Below are positions 8,205-17,685 of a stretch of 48,993 nucleotides of DNA, piece after piece; the stretch's first letter is position 1, and each line of letters starts with the position of its first letter. Below the pieces are notes generated by a model, which worked only from the letters and a program-made list of their open reading frames with translations, had not been told where the DNA came from and made no database searches. Position numbers and translations under genes: made by a program. The DNA is taken from contig NZ_FNPG01000022.1 of NCBI RefSeq assembly GCF_900107245.1, forward strand, positions 10,018-59,010. Reading direction: 5' to 3'. The DNA comes from Lachnobacterium bovis DSM 14045. GTDB lineage: Bacteria; Bacillota; Clostridia; Lachnospirales; Lachnospiraceae.

Positions 8205-8247
8205 AGTGGATCCTTATCTCCATTAAAAAATTTTACTGTTTGTTATA

Positions 8248-9915
8248 TTATTTTTTTGTCGTTTTATTTGAATAAAAACTATTTAAATATTTTTGGAATA
8301 ATTCCAAATATTCTTTCATGCCATAGGCATCTAATTTTTTGATATATTTATCCCAGTCTTTATCTGAAAAACCATTCATAATCCAATCAGACTTTCTAGC
8401 ATTTATTTCTTTTTGAATATCAGTCTGAAGTGTTGCAATTCTACTTGTGTCTTTCGCACTCATAAATACGTTTGGATATACATATTTTTTTGTCATATAC
8501 TCTGTATAATTATCTTTTATCCAATTCAATCTATATTGTGCATCATCCGGACATGTAACATATTTTCCATAATAACTGTTAAATACTGCTAGTGGACCGC
8601 CAACACACTGAGCTTCTCTTACTTCTACCGGAGATTCTTTTCCTAAATCTTCATGTTTTAACATAGCTTTTCCATCTTTGTTTTTTGATTTCCTAAAAAT
8701 ATTAAACTTATTCTTTTCACCATATGTTCCCCAGTTATTCTGTGGCGACTGAAATGGTTCATACATTTTATCTAACCATGAACATACTAGAGCTGGATTT
8801 TTTACCATAGAAGTTACGACACATCTTCCTCTGTCGAAACCACTTGTATATGATCCATTTTGTGGTGTTATATTTAGTACATCTGCTTTTAGCGCTGGTA
8901 AAGGTATCCAATCTTTTAGATTATCTACATTCGCAACATCCCATGTAAAGCAAACTCCATATCTACCTGATTTTCCTTTAGATACATAAGTACTCCAATC
9001 CTGAGTAAAACATTCCTTATCAATAAGTCCCTGATCATAAAGTTTATGCATCCAAGTAATACCTTTTTTATATCCCGGCTGCGTAGCTGTACATATTACT
9101 TTCTTGTCATCTGTAACGGCAATATGTCTTCCTGAGTCATTGTCTCCATATCCTTCTCCAAATCCATTTATTATGATTGAAGGATCCTGATCATTTACAA
9201 TACAAGACATAGGAATTATAGAACCGTCAATTTTAAATTCTTTTTTTAATTTATCTGCGTTATCTCTAAAAGCCACAAGAACCTGTTCAAATTCTTCTGT
9301 TGTTTTTGGTGCTTTCAATCCTAGAAAATCAAGCCACTTCTTATTGATGAATCCCATATTTCCAACAGTTTGAATTGCTGTTTTGTTTTCACCTAATTGT
9401 TCTATCCAAGGTAAAGAGTATATATGTCCATCTGTCGAAGTTAGCATTTTTTTATACTCTGGATGTTCTTTTAAAATTCTATTTAAATTAGGCATATACT
9501 TTGAAATATAGTCTTCTAATGGAAGAATCAATTTATGATTTCCATATTTTAATAAATCGCTATCGTTAAAACATGCAGAGAAAATAAAATCTGGTAATGT
9601 TGCAAAATTAACCATCTGTAAAGAGATTTTATCTCCCCACTGATCCTGTGAAATAGCTGTCCAATCTACATGTACATTTGTTTCTTTTTCTAATCTCTTA
9701 AAAATTGCTCTTTTGTTTGGATCTGATTCAGTTCCTGTTGGGTAACTTATCATTCCTGTTATTGTTTCTTTTTTCGTTAAGGGGAGCTTGACAGTTGAAG
9801 CGTTAACATCTGCTTTTTTTTCTATTTTATATCCCCAAAGTGTTGACCCACATCCAGTTAAAACATTTGTGATCAAAGTAAGAATCACAAGCAGCGATAC
9901 TATATGTCTTTTCAT
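8248..9915 (-). CDS. Extracellular sugar-binding lipoprotein of an ABC transporter (LplA-like)
   Basis: A 555-aa family 1 solute-binding protein. The N terminus is a lipoprotein signal with lipobox LTGC (C22), so it is anchored outside the membrane and delivers sugar to the two permeases encoded upstream. Family features include the long LplA/YtcQ-type length, the early FKRLEKETNVHVDW segment and a C-terminal helical region (DKDWDKYIKKLDAYGMKEYLELFQKYL). Specificity for sucrose or fructo-oligosaccharides is inferred from the neighbouring GH32 gene, not from binding residues. Confidence 0.93.
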   Translation of the reverse strand: MKRHIVSLLVILTLITNVLTGCGSTLWGYKIEKKADVNASTVKLPLTKKETITGMISYPTGTESDPNKRAIFKRLEKETNVHVDWTAISQDQWGDKISLQMVNFATLPDFIFSACFNDSDLLKYGNHKLILPLEDYISKYMPNLNRILKEHPEYKKMLTSTDGHIYSLPWIEQLGENKTAIQTVGNMGFINKKWLDFLGLKAPKTTEEFEQVLVAFRDNADKLKKEFKIDGSIIPMSCIVNDQDPSIIINGFGEGYGDNDSGRHIAVTDDKKVICTATQPGYKKGITWMHKLYDQGLIDKECFTQDWSTYVSKGKSGRYGVCFTWDVANVDNLKDWIPLPALKADVLNITPQNGSYTSGFDRGRCVVTSMVKNPALVCSWLDKMYEPFQSPQNNWGTYGEKNKFNIFRKSKNKDGKAMLKHEDLGKESPVEVREAQCVGGPLAVFNSYYGKYVTCPDDAQYRLNWIKDNYTEYMTKKYVYPNVFMSAKDTSRIATLQTDIQKEINARKSDWIMNGFSDKDWDKYIKKLDAYGMKEYLELFQKYLNSFYSNKTTKK

Positions 9916-9934
9916 TTATATTACCTTCCTTCTA

Positions 9935-10834
9935 TTATCCTTTTACCGAACCTACCATTATTCCTGCGTCGAAGTATTTCTGGAAAAATGGAAACATTAC
10001 TAACAATGGAACTGATGAAATAATAATTGTTGCATATTTCAAAAGTTCTCCTAATTGTGCTCTGGCTGCTGTACTTTGAATATCCGCAATCATGCCTGAT
10101 TGTGGCTGATTTTGAATCAGAATAGCTCTCAAAACCAATTGTAATGGTTGTTTTGCATCACTACTAAGATAAATAAGTGCGTCAAAATAACTATTCCACA
10201 TTCCTACAAACTGCCACAAAATAAGTACTGCTATAACCGGTTTACATACTGGTAAAAGAACTTTAAAAAAGAATGTAAGGTCATCTGCTCCATCTACAGC
10301 TGCTGCCTCATGCAATTCCTTTGGAATGCCCTGATAATAACTTCTTGCAATTATCATATTCCAAACACTAAAAGCACCAGGAATTACAATAGCCCACATT
10401 GTATTTAACATTCCTAAATCACTAATTAATAAATATGTTGGAATTAATCCTCCACCGAAAAACATTGTGATATAGAAAACTATTTTGAAAAAACCTTTTC
10501 CTCTAAAGTCATCTCTAGACATCGGATACGCACAAAGTAATGTCACAAAAACAGATATTGCTGTAAAAACAACTGAATACAAAAGTGCGTTTTTAAAACC
10601 AACCCAAATTTGACTATTTTCTATTACTCTTTCATATGCTGTTGTAGTCCATTTACTAAAATCAAACGTAATACCTTTATTGTTTAATACGACTGGATCA
10701 ATAAAAGAGGCTACTACTATATATATAAGGGGAAATACGATTGCTAGCACAAACAATCCCAAAAACAATCTCCCAATTATTGTTATTGTTTTGTCTGCTG
10801 CGCTCATCGATTTAAATGATATTTTTTTATCCAT
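9935..10834 (-). CDS. Sugar ABC transporter permease (LplC/MalG-like)
   Basis: A 299-aa inner-membrane permease with about six transmembrane segments. The cytoplasmic EAA loop (ELHEAAAVDGADDLTFFFKVLLP, roughly 187-209) is where the ATPase docks. The C terminus FPFFQKYFDAGIMVGSVKG is typical of the LplC/YtcP group. It pairs with the permease encoded 15 bp upstream. No ATP-binding subunit is encoded in this locus, as is common for CUT1 systems that share one MsmK-type ATPase encoded elsewhere. Confidence 0.95.
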   Translation of the reverse strand: MDKKISFKSMSAADKTITIIGRLFLGLFVLAIVFPLIYIVVASFIDPVVLNNKGITFDFSKWTTTAYERVIENSQIWVGFKNALLYSVVFTAISVFVTLLCAYPMSRDDFRGKGFFKIVFYITMFFGGGLIPTYLLISDLGMLNTMWAIVIPGAFSVWNMIIARSYYQGIPKELHEAAAVDGADDLTFFFKVLLPVCKPVIAVLILWQFVGMWNSYFDALIYLSSDAKQPLQLVLRAILIQNQPQSGMIADIQSTAARAQLGELLKYATIIISSVPLLVMFPFFQKYFDAGIMVGSVKG

Positions 10835-10848
10835 TTTACTGCCTCCTT

Positions 10849-11832
10849 TTAAATTCCCTGTCCATCATTCATCTTAGAAACGATTTTATTAACAACTATC
10901 AATAATATAACGTTTATAACTGTATTGAACAAACCTACTGCTGTTGAAAAACTATAATCTCCTTCTAGTAAACCTTTTTTATAAACATAAGTTGCAATAA
11001 TTTCTGAAGAAGAAATATTTAAATCTGTTTGTAAAGCATATGCTTTTTCAAATCCAATACTCATAATATTACCAGCTGATAAAATAAACTGAATAATTAC
11101 CATTCCTTTAATTGCTGGCCAATCTACAACTTTCATTTGTTGCCAAATATTAGCACCATCGATAATCGCTGCTTCTCTTAACTCATGGCTTGCATTTGAT
11201 AATGAAGCTGTATACATAATAGAGGCCCAACCTGCTCCCTGCCAGATACCACTAATAATGTAGATACTTCTAAAAGCTTCTGGCATTGTCATAAAGTTCA
11301 AGCTAGAATGAAATAACATATTAACTGGTCCATTTACAGAAAGTAGAATTCTTACCATACCACAAAGTACAATTACAGAAATAAAGTTTGGCATATACAA
11401 AATCATCTGTATTCCGCTTTTAATTTTTCTATTTTGTAATCTGTTTAATAACAGTGCCAAAATAATAGGAACTGGAAATCCCCACAATAATCCATAAATG
11501 CTTAACTTTAAGGTATTAGATAAATAACTCATAAAGTCAGGCGAATTCAAAAAACGTGTAAAATTTTCAACACCTGTCCAAGTACTTCCCAATATACCTT
11601 TCATAGGATTAAAATCCTGAAAAGCTATCAAAATCCCACCCATTGGAATGTATTTAAATATAAGTGTCAATAAAAATGCTGGCATAATAAACACCACATA
11701 TAATTGCCAATGTTTACGTGCATATTGCCAAAAAGATTCTTTCTTTTTCAATGTTGTAACTGTTGACGATGCTGCAGCTAATTTTGCTGTAGATGTCAAT
11801 ACTGTTGAAGCTGCAGTTTGATTTACCGACAT
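10849..11832 (-). CDS. Sugar ABC transporter permease (LplB/MalF-like)
   Basis: A 327-aa permease with about six transmembrane segments and an EAA loop (ELREAAIIDGANIWQQMKVVDWP). FKYIPMGGILIAFQDFNP is characteristic of LplB/YteP-type permeases. The start MSVNQTAAST is preferred because AGGTGGGGG lies eight bases before it; an in-frame GTG at 11862 would add ten residues but would place the ribosome site inside the gene. A Ser/Thr/Ala-rich N-terminal tail precedes the first membrane segment. It is the first gene of the uptake operon. Confidence 0.94.
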   Translation of the reverse strand: MSVNQTAASTVLTSTAKLAAASSTVTTLKKKESFWQYARKHWQLYVVFIMPAFLLTLIFKYIPMGGILIAFQDFNPMKGILGSTWTGVENFTRFLNSPDFMSYLSNTLKLSIYGLLWGFPVPIILALLLNRLQNRKIKSGIQMILYMPNFISVIVLCGMVRILLSVNGPVNMLFHSSLNFMTMPEAFRSIYIISGIWQGAGWASIMYTASLSNASHELREAAIIDGANIWQQMKVVDWPAIKGMVIIQFILSAGNIMSIGFEKAYALQTDLNISSSEIIATYVYKKGLLEGDYSFSTAVGLFNTVINVILLIVVNKIVSKMNDGQGI

Positions 11833-11895
11833 ATAGTCCCCCACCTTTCCTCTTCTTTTCACTAAGTTTCTTTTTTAATATAAAATATAACAGTT

Positions 11896-11907
11896 TTACC
11901 GGTTCAT
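11896..11907. promoter_or_regulatory. Candidate LacI-family operator
   Basis: A CCGG-centred partial palindrome (ACCGGT core at 11898-11903) just downstream of the start point expected from the operon promoter. LacI/GalR regulators usually bind palindromes centred on CG, so this is a natural roadblock site for the regulator encoded at 12102. Confidence 0.5.
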
Positions 11908-11918
11908 GTTACATAAAT

Positions 11919-11947
11919 ATAATATACTACTGTTACATTTGTGTCAA
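11919..11947 (-). promoter_or_regulatory. Promoter of the leftward sugar-uptake operon
   Basis: TTGACA (11942-11947), a 17-bp spacer and TATTAT (11919-11924) on the minus strand. The -35 box touches the first of four TTACATTTG repeats. Confidence 0.85.
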
Positions 11948-12007
11948 TGATTATTTTTACATTTGCACAACTATGTTGCATTTTTACATTTGATTATGTT
12001 ACATTTG
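11933..12007. repeat. Four copies of TTACATTTG between divergent promoters
   Basis: Exact 9-bp copies at 11933, 11957, 11984 and 11999, all in the same orientation, with start-to-start distances of 24, 27 and 15 bp. The first and last copies abut or overlap the -35 boxes of the leftward and rightward promoters, so the array is placed where a regulator could control both. It is not a perfect palindrome and need not be the LacI site. Confidence 0.65.
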
Positions 12008-12033
12008 ACACATTTTATTCTTTATGTTATACT
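12005..12033 (+). promoter_or_regulatory. Promoter of the lacI-DUF624 operon
   Basis: TTGACA (12005-12010), a 17-bp spacer and TATACT (12028-12033), about 70 bp before the regulator start. Confidence 0.85.
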
Positions 12034-12101
12034 TATTTCAACAAAAGATTGGTTAAAAACACAAGATTTACACTTAAAAAATATAAAAAGGATGTTTAAA
12101 A

Positions 12102-13184
12102 ATGACAAATAGAATTACAATTCAAGATATAGCAGATGAACTTGGTTTATCTCGCAACACAGTATCAAAAGCAATAAACAACACAGGTGTTCTCTCAGAG
12201 ACAACACGTAAAAAGGTCTTAGAAAAAGCAATTGCAATGGGATATAAACAGTTTTCATATATGGATTTGTCTTTACTCAATAACAAACCAAAGAAAAAAG
12301 AAACAGGAGAAGTTGCTTTACTTACAGCTTCATTTCTAAGTAATTCCCACTTTGCATCACCAATGCTAGACAAATTTCAAGCAGAACTCGCACTCGTAGG
12401 ATATAGTTTAAGCATCCACAACGTGACTTCGGCCGATCTTAAATCGCTGAAATTGCCAGCATCTTTAAATAAAAAGAATATTGTTGGAATCGTTTGTATC
12501 GAACTATTTGATGAGGCATACTGCCGAATGTTAACAGAGCAAGATATTCCTACTTTAATGATTGACGCGCCTGCGCAAAATTATGGTCAGTCTCTAAACT
12601 CTGATATTTTACTTATGGAAAATTATTCTGGTATTTTATCTTTTATTCACGAAATGAAAAGAAGGAACTACTCCTCTATAGGTTTCATAGGAGACATCAA
12701 TCATTGTCTTTCTTTTTCAGAAAGATTTATTGCATTTAGGAATGGAATGTATTTTAATTCATTACCTATCAACGAGAACTACTGTATCACTGGTAATGTT
12801 GATACACACGATATAAATACTTCCATTCAAGGTCCTGATGATAATGTGGTTTCGTATCAGGACTATCTTTATTACAAATTTAAAGAATTAAAATCTTTTC
12901 CTGATGTATTTATTTGTGCAAATGATTTTATTGCAATTGATGTACTACAGGTTTTAAAGAGATTAAATAAAAAATGTCCTGAAGATGTAATGTTACTAGG
13001 TTTTGATGATTCAACCGAATCACGAATCATCTCACCTACTCTTTCTTCAGTGCATATACACAGTCAGGCAATAGGTTTTTCAGCAATGGAGTTGCTTATT
13101 TCAAGGATTACTGAACCTGACATGAATTACAGAAAAATGTATGTGGAATCTACTTTGGTATATAGAGAGTCCACTCGAGATTAG
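12102..13184 (+). CDS. LacI-family transcriptional regulator of the sugar locus
   Basis: A 360-aa regulator. Residues 1-50 form the LacI helix-turn-helix and hinge (ITIQDIADELGLSRNTVSKAINNTG...), and the rest is a periplasmic-binding-protein-like effector domain (FICANDFIAIDVLQVLKRLNKKCPEDVMLLGFDD is the usual late signature). It is divergent from the GH32/ABC operon, so it probably represses that operon until sucrose, fructose or a related sugar binds. The effector is not evident from sequence. It is followed closely by the DUF624 gene in the same operon. Confidence 0.95.
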   Translation: MTNRITIQDIADELGLSRNTVSKAINNTGVLSETTRKKVLEKAIAMGYKQFSYMDLSLLNNKPKKKETGEVALLTASFLSNSHFASPMLDKFQAELALVGYSLSIHNVTSADLKSLKLPASLNKKNIVGIVCIELFDEAYCRMLTEQDIPTLMIDAPAQNYGQSLNSDILLMENYSGILSFIHEMKRRNYSSIGFIGDINHCLSFSERFIAFRNGMYFNSLPINENYCITGNVDTHDINTSIQGPDDNVVSYQDYLYYKFKELKSFPDVFICANDFIAIDVLQVLKRLNKKCPEDVMLLGFDDSTESRIISPTLSSVHIHSQAIGFSAMELLISRITEPDMNYRKMYVESTLVYRESTRD

Positions 13185-13194
13185 GAGGTATTTT

Positions 13195-13836
13195 ATGGGG
13201 AAATTTTTTAATCCTGATAATCCAGTAATGAATTTTATTAGTAAACTAGCCGACACTTTCTGGCTAAACATACTGTGGTTTTTAACATCACTTCCGATTA
13301 TAACAATCGGACCTGCAACTACTGCACTTTACACTGTCACTCTTTCAATGGCAGATGACAGAAGCATTAGCATAACAGCTGAGTTTTTCAAAGGACTCAG
13401 AAAAAATTTAAAAAACGGTATAAAACTTGGTTTGTTTCTCTCAGCGTTCGGCGCAGTATTATGTATTGATGGCTATGTTTTTATGAAAATGAGATTCGAA
13501 AATATTTTTTGGACATTAGGCTTTGCAACCTTTATTCCTCTATGTTTTTTGTTTTTAGTCATCTGTATTTATGCATTTCCACTTTTGGCAATGTTTGAAA
13601 ACACAACTCCTCAGCTCCTTAAAAACGCATTATTTATAGGATTACGTTATTTATTTTGTACAATAATTTTAGTAATTATTCATGTAGGAATTTTTTTCAT
13701 AGCAGTAAATTACTTCACTCCACTTATTTTTCTTGGAGAAGGACTTTGTGCTTTTTTAGGTTCTTACTTACTACACCCTCTCTTTGTTTCACTAAGTAAG
13801 GTGCATACACTCAATGAGGTGACAAATGACAGATAA
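13195..13836 (+). CDS. DUF624 (YesL-family) membrane protein
   Basis: A 213-aa protein with about five transmembrane segments. The start MGKFFNPDNPVMNFISKLADTF is the conserved DUF624 N terminus and sits six bases after an AGGAGG-type site; an upstream in-frame ATG inside lacI is rejected. SLPIITIGPATTALYTVTL is the family signature loop. YesL-type proteins accompany LplABC-type sugar transporters in Firmicutes, but their function is not established. The gene overlaps the next one by 11 bp. Confidence 0.9.
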   Translation: MGKFFNPDNPVMNFISKLADTFWLNILWFLTSLPIITIGPATTALYTVTLSMADDRSISITAEFFKGLRKNLKNGIKLGLFLSAFGAVLCIDGYVFMKMRFENIFWTLGFATFIPLCFLFLVICIYAFPLLAMFENTTPQLLKNALFIGLRYLFCTIILVIIHVGIFFIAVNYFTPLIFLGEGLCAFLGSYLLHPLFVSLSKVHTLNEVTNDR

Positions 13837-14401
13837 ATTTAAAAATTTGACTTTATTCAAAAAAATTCAATATATTTATGATTACTACAGATGGCACATA
13901 GTCATAGGAGGTATTACTATAGGTATTTTGTTTTCAATCATTTATCATGCAACAAACAAACCAAAACTAGCCTTATCAATTGCTTGTATAAATGCACCAA
14001 CTACTAGTAATGAAGACTATTTACTAACTCAAAAATATGCTAAACTCAACAAAAAAATATCTCCATCCAACATTGAACTTGTCAAAAATTTCAGATTTTC
14101 CAACAACAAGGAAAGCGTCGATTATGAATATACTTACGCATCTAATCTGAAGTTTTTGGCTCGTATAACTGATAAGGCTATAGATGTTGTGATAGTCGAT
14201 AAATACGCTTTGCATATTTTAGAAAAAAATGATTATTTAATGCCGCTTGATTCTTCTTTAAATAAGACTGTCGCTAGCCACAAAAAAATAGCCATCAGAC
14301 TTAATTCTGACAAACCACTTTATGCATGTATTATAAAAAATTCTATTCATAAGGATGAAGCTATTAAATACATTCATTATTTAGTAAAAGAAGAATTCTA
14401 G
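13826..14401 (+). CDS. Single-pass membrane protein of unknown function, coupled to DUF624
   Basis: 191 aa. Residues 1-24 are cytoplasmic and basic, with FKKIQYIYDYYRWH just before one transmembrane helix (about 25-42, IVIGGITIGILFSIIYHA). The remaining ~150 residues would be outside. The outer part (ALSIACINAPTTSNEDYL..., IDVVIVDKYALHILEKNDYLMPLD) looks like a small alpha/beta domain, loosely like a lobe of a solute-binding protein; that is inference. It overlaps the DUF624 gene start-to-stop and is the last gene of the lacI operon, so a role in sugar sensing or transporter assembly is plausible but unproven. Confidence 0.75.
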   Translation: MTDKFKNLTLFKKIQYIYDYYRWHIVIGGITIGILFSIIYHATNKPKLALSIACINAPTTSNEDYLLTQKYAKLNKKISPSNIELVKNFRFSNNKESVDYEYTYASNLKFLARITDKAIDVVIVDKYALHILEKNDYLMPLDSSLNKTVASHKKIAIRLNSDKPLYACIIKNSIHKDEAIKYIHYLVKEEF

Positions 14402-14421
14402 CATGGAATCCTATTATAACT

Positions 14422-14479
14422 AAAAAAAGGAAGAGACTTATAATGAGGTGACCCCTCACTTATAATCTCTTCCTTTTTT
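14422..14479. terminator. Bidirectional terminator between the sugar locus and the RiPP cluster
   Basis: A long hairpin (GGAAGAGACTTATAATGAGG with its near-complement ending at 14473) flanked by an A7 run on the left and a T6 run on the right, so it can stop both the rightward lacI operon and the leftward RiPP operon. Confidence 0.92.
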
Positions 14480-14528
14480 CATATATTATTTATACTAAAC
14501 TATACAAAACAAAATATATTCCTAGCGC

Positions 14529-17027
14529 TTATGCATCTTCTTTTAATCGCATAAAATCGTTTGAGTGACGATTGATAAATCTCATCTTAATTGCAAACGT
14601 ACTAAATGTTATGCACAAAGTCGAGCACAATATTATCAATGCATTGACAATACTTACTTTGCCAGCCTGTTTAAATAACGCAACTGAAAGCAAACCTTCA
14701 ATGGAAGTGTACAAGCCAAATGAAAGCAAAAATGTAATTACAACATAAACTATCGTTTCTAGTATGCACGCTTGCTGTAAAAATTTCTTTTTCATTCCAA
14801 TAGCTCTTACAATGATTTGTTCTTTTTCATCGTTTTTTGTAAAAATCATAAACACATTTATACTGAAAATCAACGCAACAAAAATACAAATTAAACCTAG
14901 GATTTTTAGCATATTTACATAACCATCTAAAAGTCCAAGCATTGCATCTACGATATTATTAACACCAATAAATAAAGTGTTTTCCACGTTTTTTATTGAT
15001 GAAACAGATTTCCTTTTAAGTAAATACTGGTAGTAATCGCTTGCTGCAATTATTTGATTTTCGACGTTTAAGTTAGTGTTCTTTTCATTACAAAGAATTA
15101 AGTTTGGGTTAATATTTTGGCAAACATAAATTCCTGCAACCTTGACCTTAATAATTGCTTGGCGATTTTTGGAACCGTTTCCCTGAACATTCTCGCCCAA
15201 GCTCAATGTCAAATCTAGCGTATCATTTAGCTTAAGTTTATTTTTTTCGGCAAAAACATCGCTTATTACGATTTCATTCTTTTTTAGTTTGTCGATCTGT
15301 TGTCCTTTTTTTAGACTATATTTGTAATAATAATCTGCATTTTTTACTGCTCCAACGGTAACATCTGTTTTCAATTTGTTTTTCTCGAATTTACACATAA
15401 TTCCGTTTCTAATTCGAATTTTTGAAAAGTGTTCAATCTGTTCCTCTAAAGAAGTCTGGTCATCTTTATCAGACATTTTCACCATAGCAATATAATTAAA
15501 TGGCAAATCTTTTTTCAACTGCGAATTATAACTATTTGAAAGCTCCTTTGGAAGATTATAGCCGAGCATCATAAAAACATTCATAAAAACAAAGGCTAAC
15601 ATTACAAGAGCATATGCAACAGCCCTTTTTGAAAGCTTTTTGAAAACATATAGTGTAGTTTTACTAATATTTTTAAAGGCACATATTAATTTTACTAATG
15701 CAAAACATACTAATAAACATACTAATAATACAAAAATTAAAATAATGCTACTTACAAAAACTGAATCTGTTCCTACATAAATGGCATATACGAAAAATGT
15801 AATTAGTGTAAACACGACATACCTTACTAGCGGAATTGTTCGTTGCTCCGGAATCTCTTTAATTACATAGTAAGGATTTGATTTTATTATTGATAATGTC
15901 AGAATTCTTACGTATACGACATACACGGCAAAAAAGAATACAACTCCCATAAATGTCAAAGGCGAGAAAATGCTTTGCGATTTTATACTACCTAAACCGT
16001 TTATCGCAAGCAATAATTTTTCGAGTGTTGTACTAAAAATTCCACCTAATACGCAACCAATTAGTATTGGAAACAGTAATTCGAAAAATAAAGCATTTCG
16101 TATTATTTTTTTTCTAATGCCATTCAATTGCATGATGGCATGGTCTTTTTTTCTCTTTGAAAGCAACATATATCCGCAAGATAATGTTGTAAAAAGTGTA
16201 AAAATAAAACAAGTCGTATTTGCCAAAGACACAATAACAAGAGAATTTTCTTGCTTTTTATTATTCTCTTTTACTACACTTTTGGCAGTAGAATATGTGG
16301 TATCCTGCGACATATCATTTTTTAATTCAGACTTCAATTTTGATAAAAATTTATCTGCCTTATCAGGATTATCTAAATTAATGTAATAAATATATGCATA
16401 CGGATTCGTAAGCTCTATATTAGCTTTTACATATCCGAGCTGCTTTCCCTGAGATGATGCACCATAAGGCAAATCCTCAATATCAACTATTTTCTTTTTC
16501 TTATCTAGCAGTTTAATTGTATCGTTTTTAGATAGATTTAATTTTTCTGCAAGATAAGAAGAAATAATTATCTCGTTTTCTTTAAGATTATCAAAACCGG
16601 ATACTGTAACGATGTTCTTTTTTTCATCGGTGCTTTCGTTGACTCTTTCGTCGGCTCCTTCTCCTGTGTTAGTTCTAGAATCTGCGACAGAAATTACATC
16701 CGTATAAAATGCCTTACTTCCCTTTTGTGATCTTTTGATAGAACCATTTTGTGCTTTACCTACAGTATACGATTTAATTCCTTTTCCTTTTGAATTTAAA
16801 TATTCGCAGAGTTTAAAATTCTCGCCCGAAGTCTGGATTGTCACATCAGCACCGTTTATTTTTACTGCTTTTTTTTGATAAGACGATTCAATGCTATTTG
16901 TAACTCTGGGTATTGAAATAGCGGTTGCCACAGCCAACAGGACGGAAATCACAACGCAAATGTGAAGTAAAAGCGAGCTTTTGAGTTGTTTTAAATTGTA
17001 TTCTCGAAAAACCTTAACCCAATTCAA
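14529..17027 (-). CDS. FtsX/MacB-type ABC permease of the RiPP cluster
   Basis: An 832-aa membrane protein. One N-terminal helix (about 20-40) is followed by a ~200-residue extracellular domain, then a four-helix FtsX block (about 265-445), a second helix with its own extracellular domain (about 470-690), and a C-terminal FtsX block (about 700-825). This doubled arrangement is that of large FtsX permeases that work in peptide export or antimicrobial-peptide resistance. It overlaps its ATPase gene by 14 bp. As last gene of the cluster it probably exports the peptide or protects the producer from it. It carries no C39 peptidase, so leader removal must come from elsewhere. Confidence 0.88.
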   Translation of the reverse strand: MNWVKVFREYNLKQLKSSLLLHICVVISVLLAVATAISIPRVTNSIESSYQKKAVKINGADVTIQTSGENFKLCEYLNSKGKGIKSYTVGKAQNGSIKRSQKGSKAFYTDVISVADSRTNTGEGADERVNESTDEKKNIVTVSGFDNLKENEIIISSYLAEKLNLSKNDTIKLLDKKKKIVDIEDLPYGASSQGKQLGYVKANIELTNPYAYIYYINLDNPDKADKFLSKLKSELKNDMSQDTTYSTAKSVVKENNKKQENSLVIVSLANTTCFIFTLFTTLSCGYMLLSKRKKDHAIMQLNGIRKKIIRNALFFELLFPILIGCVLGGIFSTTLEKLLLAINGLGSIKSQSIFSPLTFMGVVFFFAVYVVYVRILTLSIIKSNPYYVIKEIPEQRTIPLVRYVVFTLITFFVYAIYVGTDSVFVSSIILIFVLLVCLLVCFALVKLICAFKNISKTTLYVFKKLSKRAVAYALVMLAFVFMNVFMMLGYNLPKELSNSYNSQLKKDLPFNYIAMVKMSDKDDQTSLEEQIEHFSKIRIRNGIMCKFEKNKLKTDVTVGAVKNADYYYKYSLKKGQQIDKLKKNEIVISDVFAEKNKLKLNDTLDLTLSLGENVQGNGSKNRQAIIKVKVAGIYVCQNINPNLILCNEKNTNLNVENQIIAASDYYQYLLKRKSVSSIKNVENTLFIGVNNIVDAMLGLLDGYVNMLKILGLICIFVALIFSINVFMIFTKNDEKEQIIVRAIGMKKKFLQQACILETIVYVVITFLLSFGLYTSIEGLLSVALFKQAGKVSIVNALIILCSTLCITFSTFAIKMRFINRHSNDFMRLKEDA

Positions 17028-17685
17028 TTAATTTTCCCCCCTGTAACCTAACTTTACGTCTACCTTTTTCCCAAATGTCATTGTCATGTGTTACCATTAC
17101 AATGGCTGATTTATTTTTCCTTGCAATTTCCAATAAAAGCTTAAGAATTTGCTGACTTGTTTCCTGATCTAGTGCTCCAGTTGGCTCATCGCAAAACAAA
17201 ACTTTTGGTTCATTGATAAGTGCACGTGCGATGGAAACTCTTTGCATTTCTCCACCTGACAATTTTGACACATCTGCGTTTGTTTTTTCTGATAATCCAA
17301 CATCTGATAGTAGTTTTTTTGCTTTTTCTATGGTAGCTTTTTTTCCAAGTTTTTTATAATTTGCTGGAAGTAACACATTTTCTAATACATTCAACGATGA
17401 AATCAAATTTGGATTTTGAAAAATTAAACCTGTATATTTAACTCGCATCTGTTCAAGCTGAGCTTGTGATGAAAAATCCACATTCACTCCGTTATATGTA
17501 ATTTTTCCGTCATCCGGAGGCAACAATAATGAAATTATGCTAAGCAACGTTGATTTTCCACAACCTGAAGGTCCTGCAATTGTAATAAAATCTTCAGGCA
17601 TAACTGAAAAATCCACATTTTTCAAGATTTGCTGACTTGATGACGCAGTTTTAAAAGTTTTTGAAATATTATGTAGTTTTATCAT
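17014..17685 (-). CDS. ABC transporter ATP-binding protein (LolD/MacB-type) of the RiPP cluster
   Basis: A 223-aa ATPase with Walker A GPSGCGKST, Q-loop FQNPNLI, signature LSGGEMQR, Walker B VLFCDEP followed by TGALD (characteristic of the LolD/MacB/FtsE group), and H-loop VTHD. It energises the FtsX-type permease encoded next, whose start it overlaps. Its own start abuts the end of the M50 gene, showing tight translational coupling through the cluster. Confidence 0.95.
   Translation of the reverse strand: MIKLHNISKTFKTASSSQQILKNVDFSVMPEDFITIAGPSGCGKSTLLSIISLLLPPDDGKITYNGVNVDFSSQAQLEQMRVKYTGLIFQNPNLISSLNVLENVLLPANYKKLGKKATIEKAKKLLSDVGLSEKTNADVSKLSGGEMQRVSIARALINEPKVLFCDEPTGALDQETSQQILKLLLEIARKNKSAIVMVTHDNDIWEKGRRKVRLQGGKLIELG

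Noticed and set aside
11891-11912. Catabolite-responsive (cre) element
   Set aside because: The CCGG palindrome does not fit the CcpA consensus at several fixed positions; a local LacI site is simpler.
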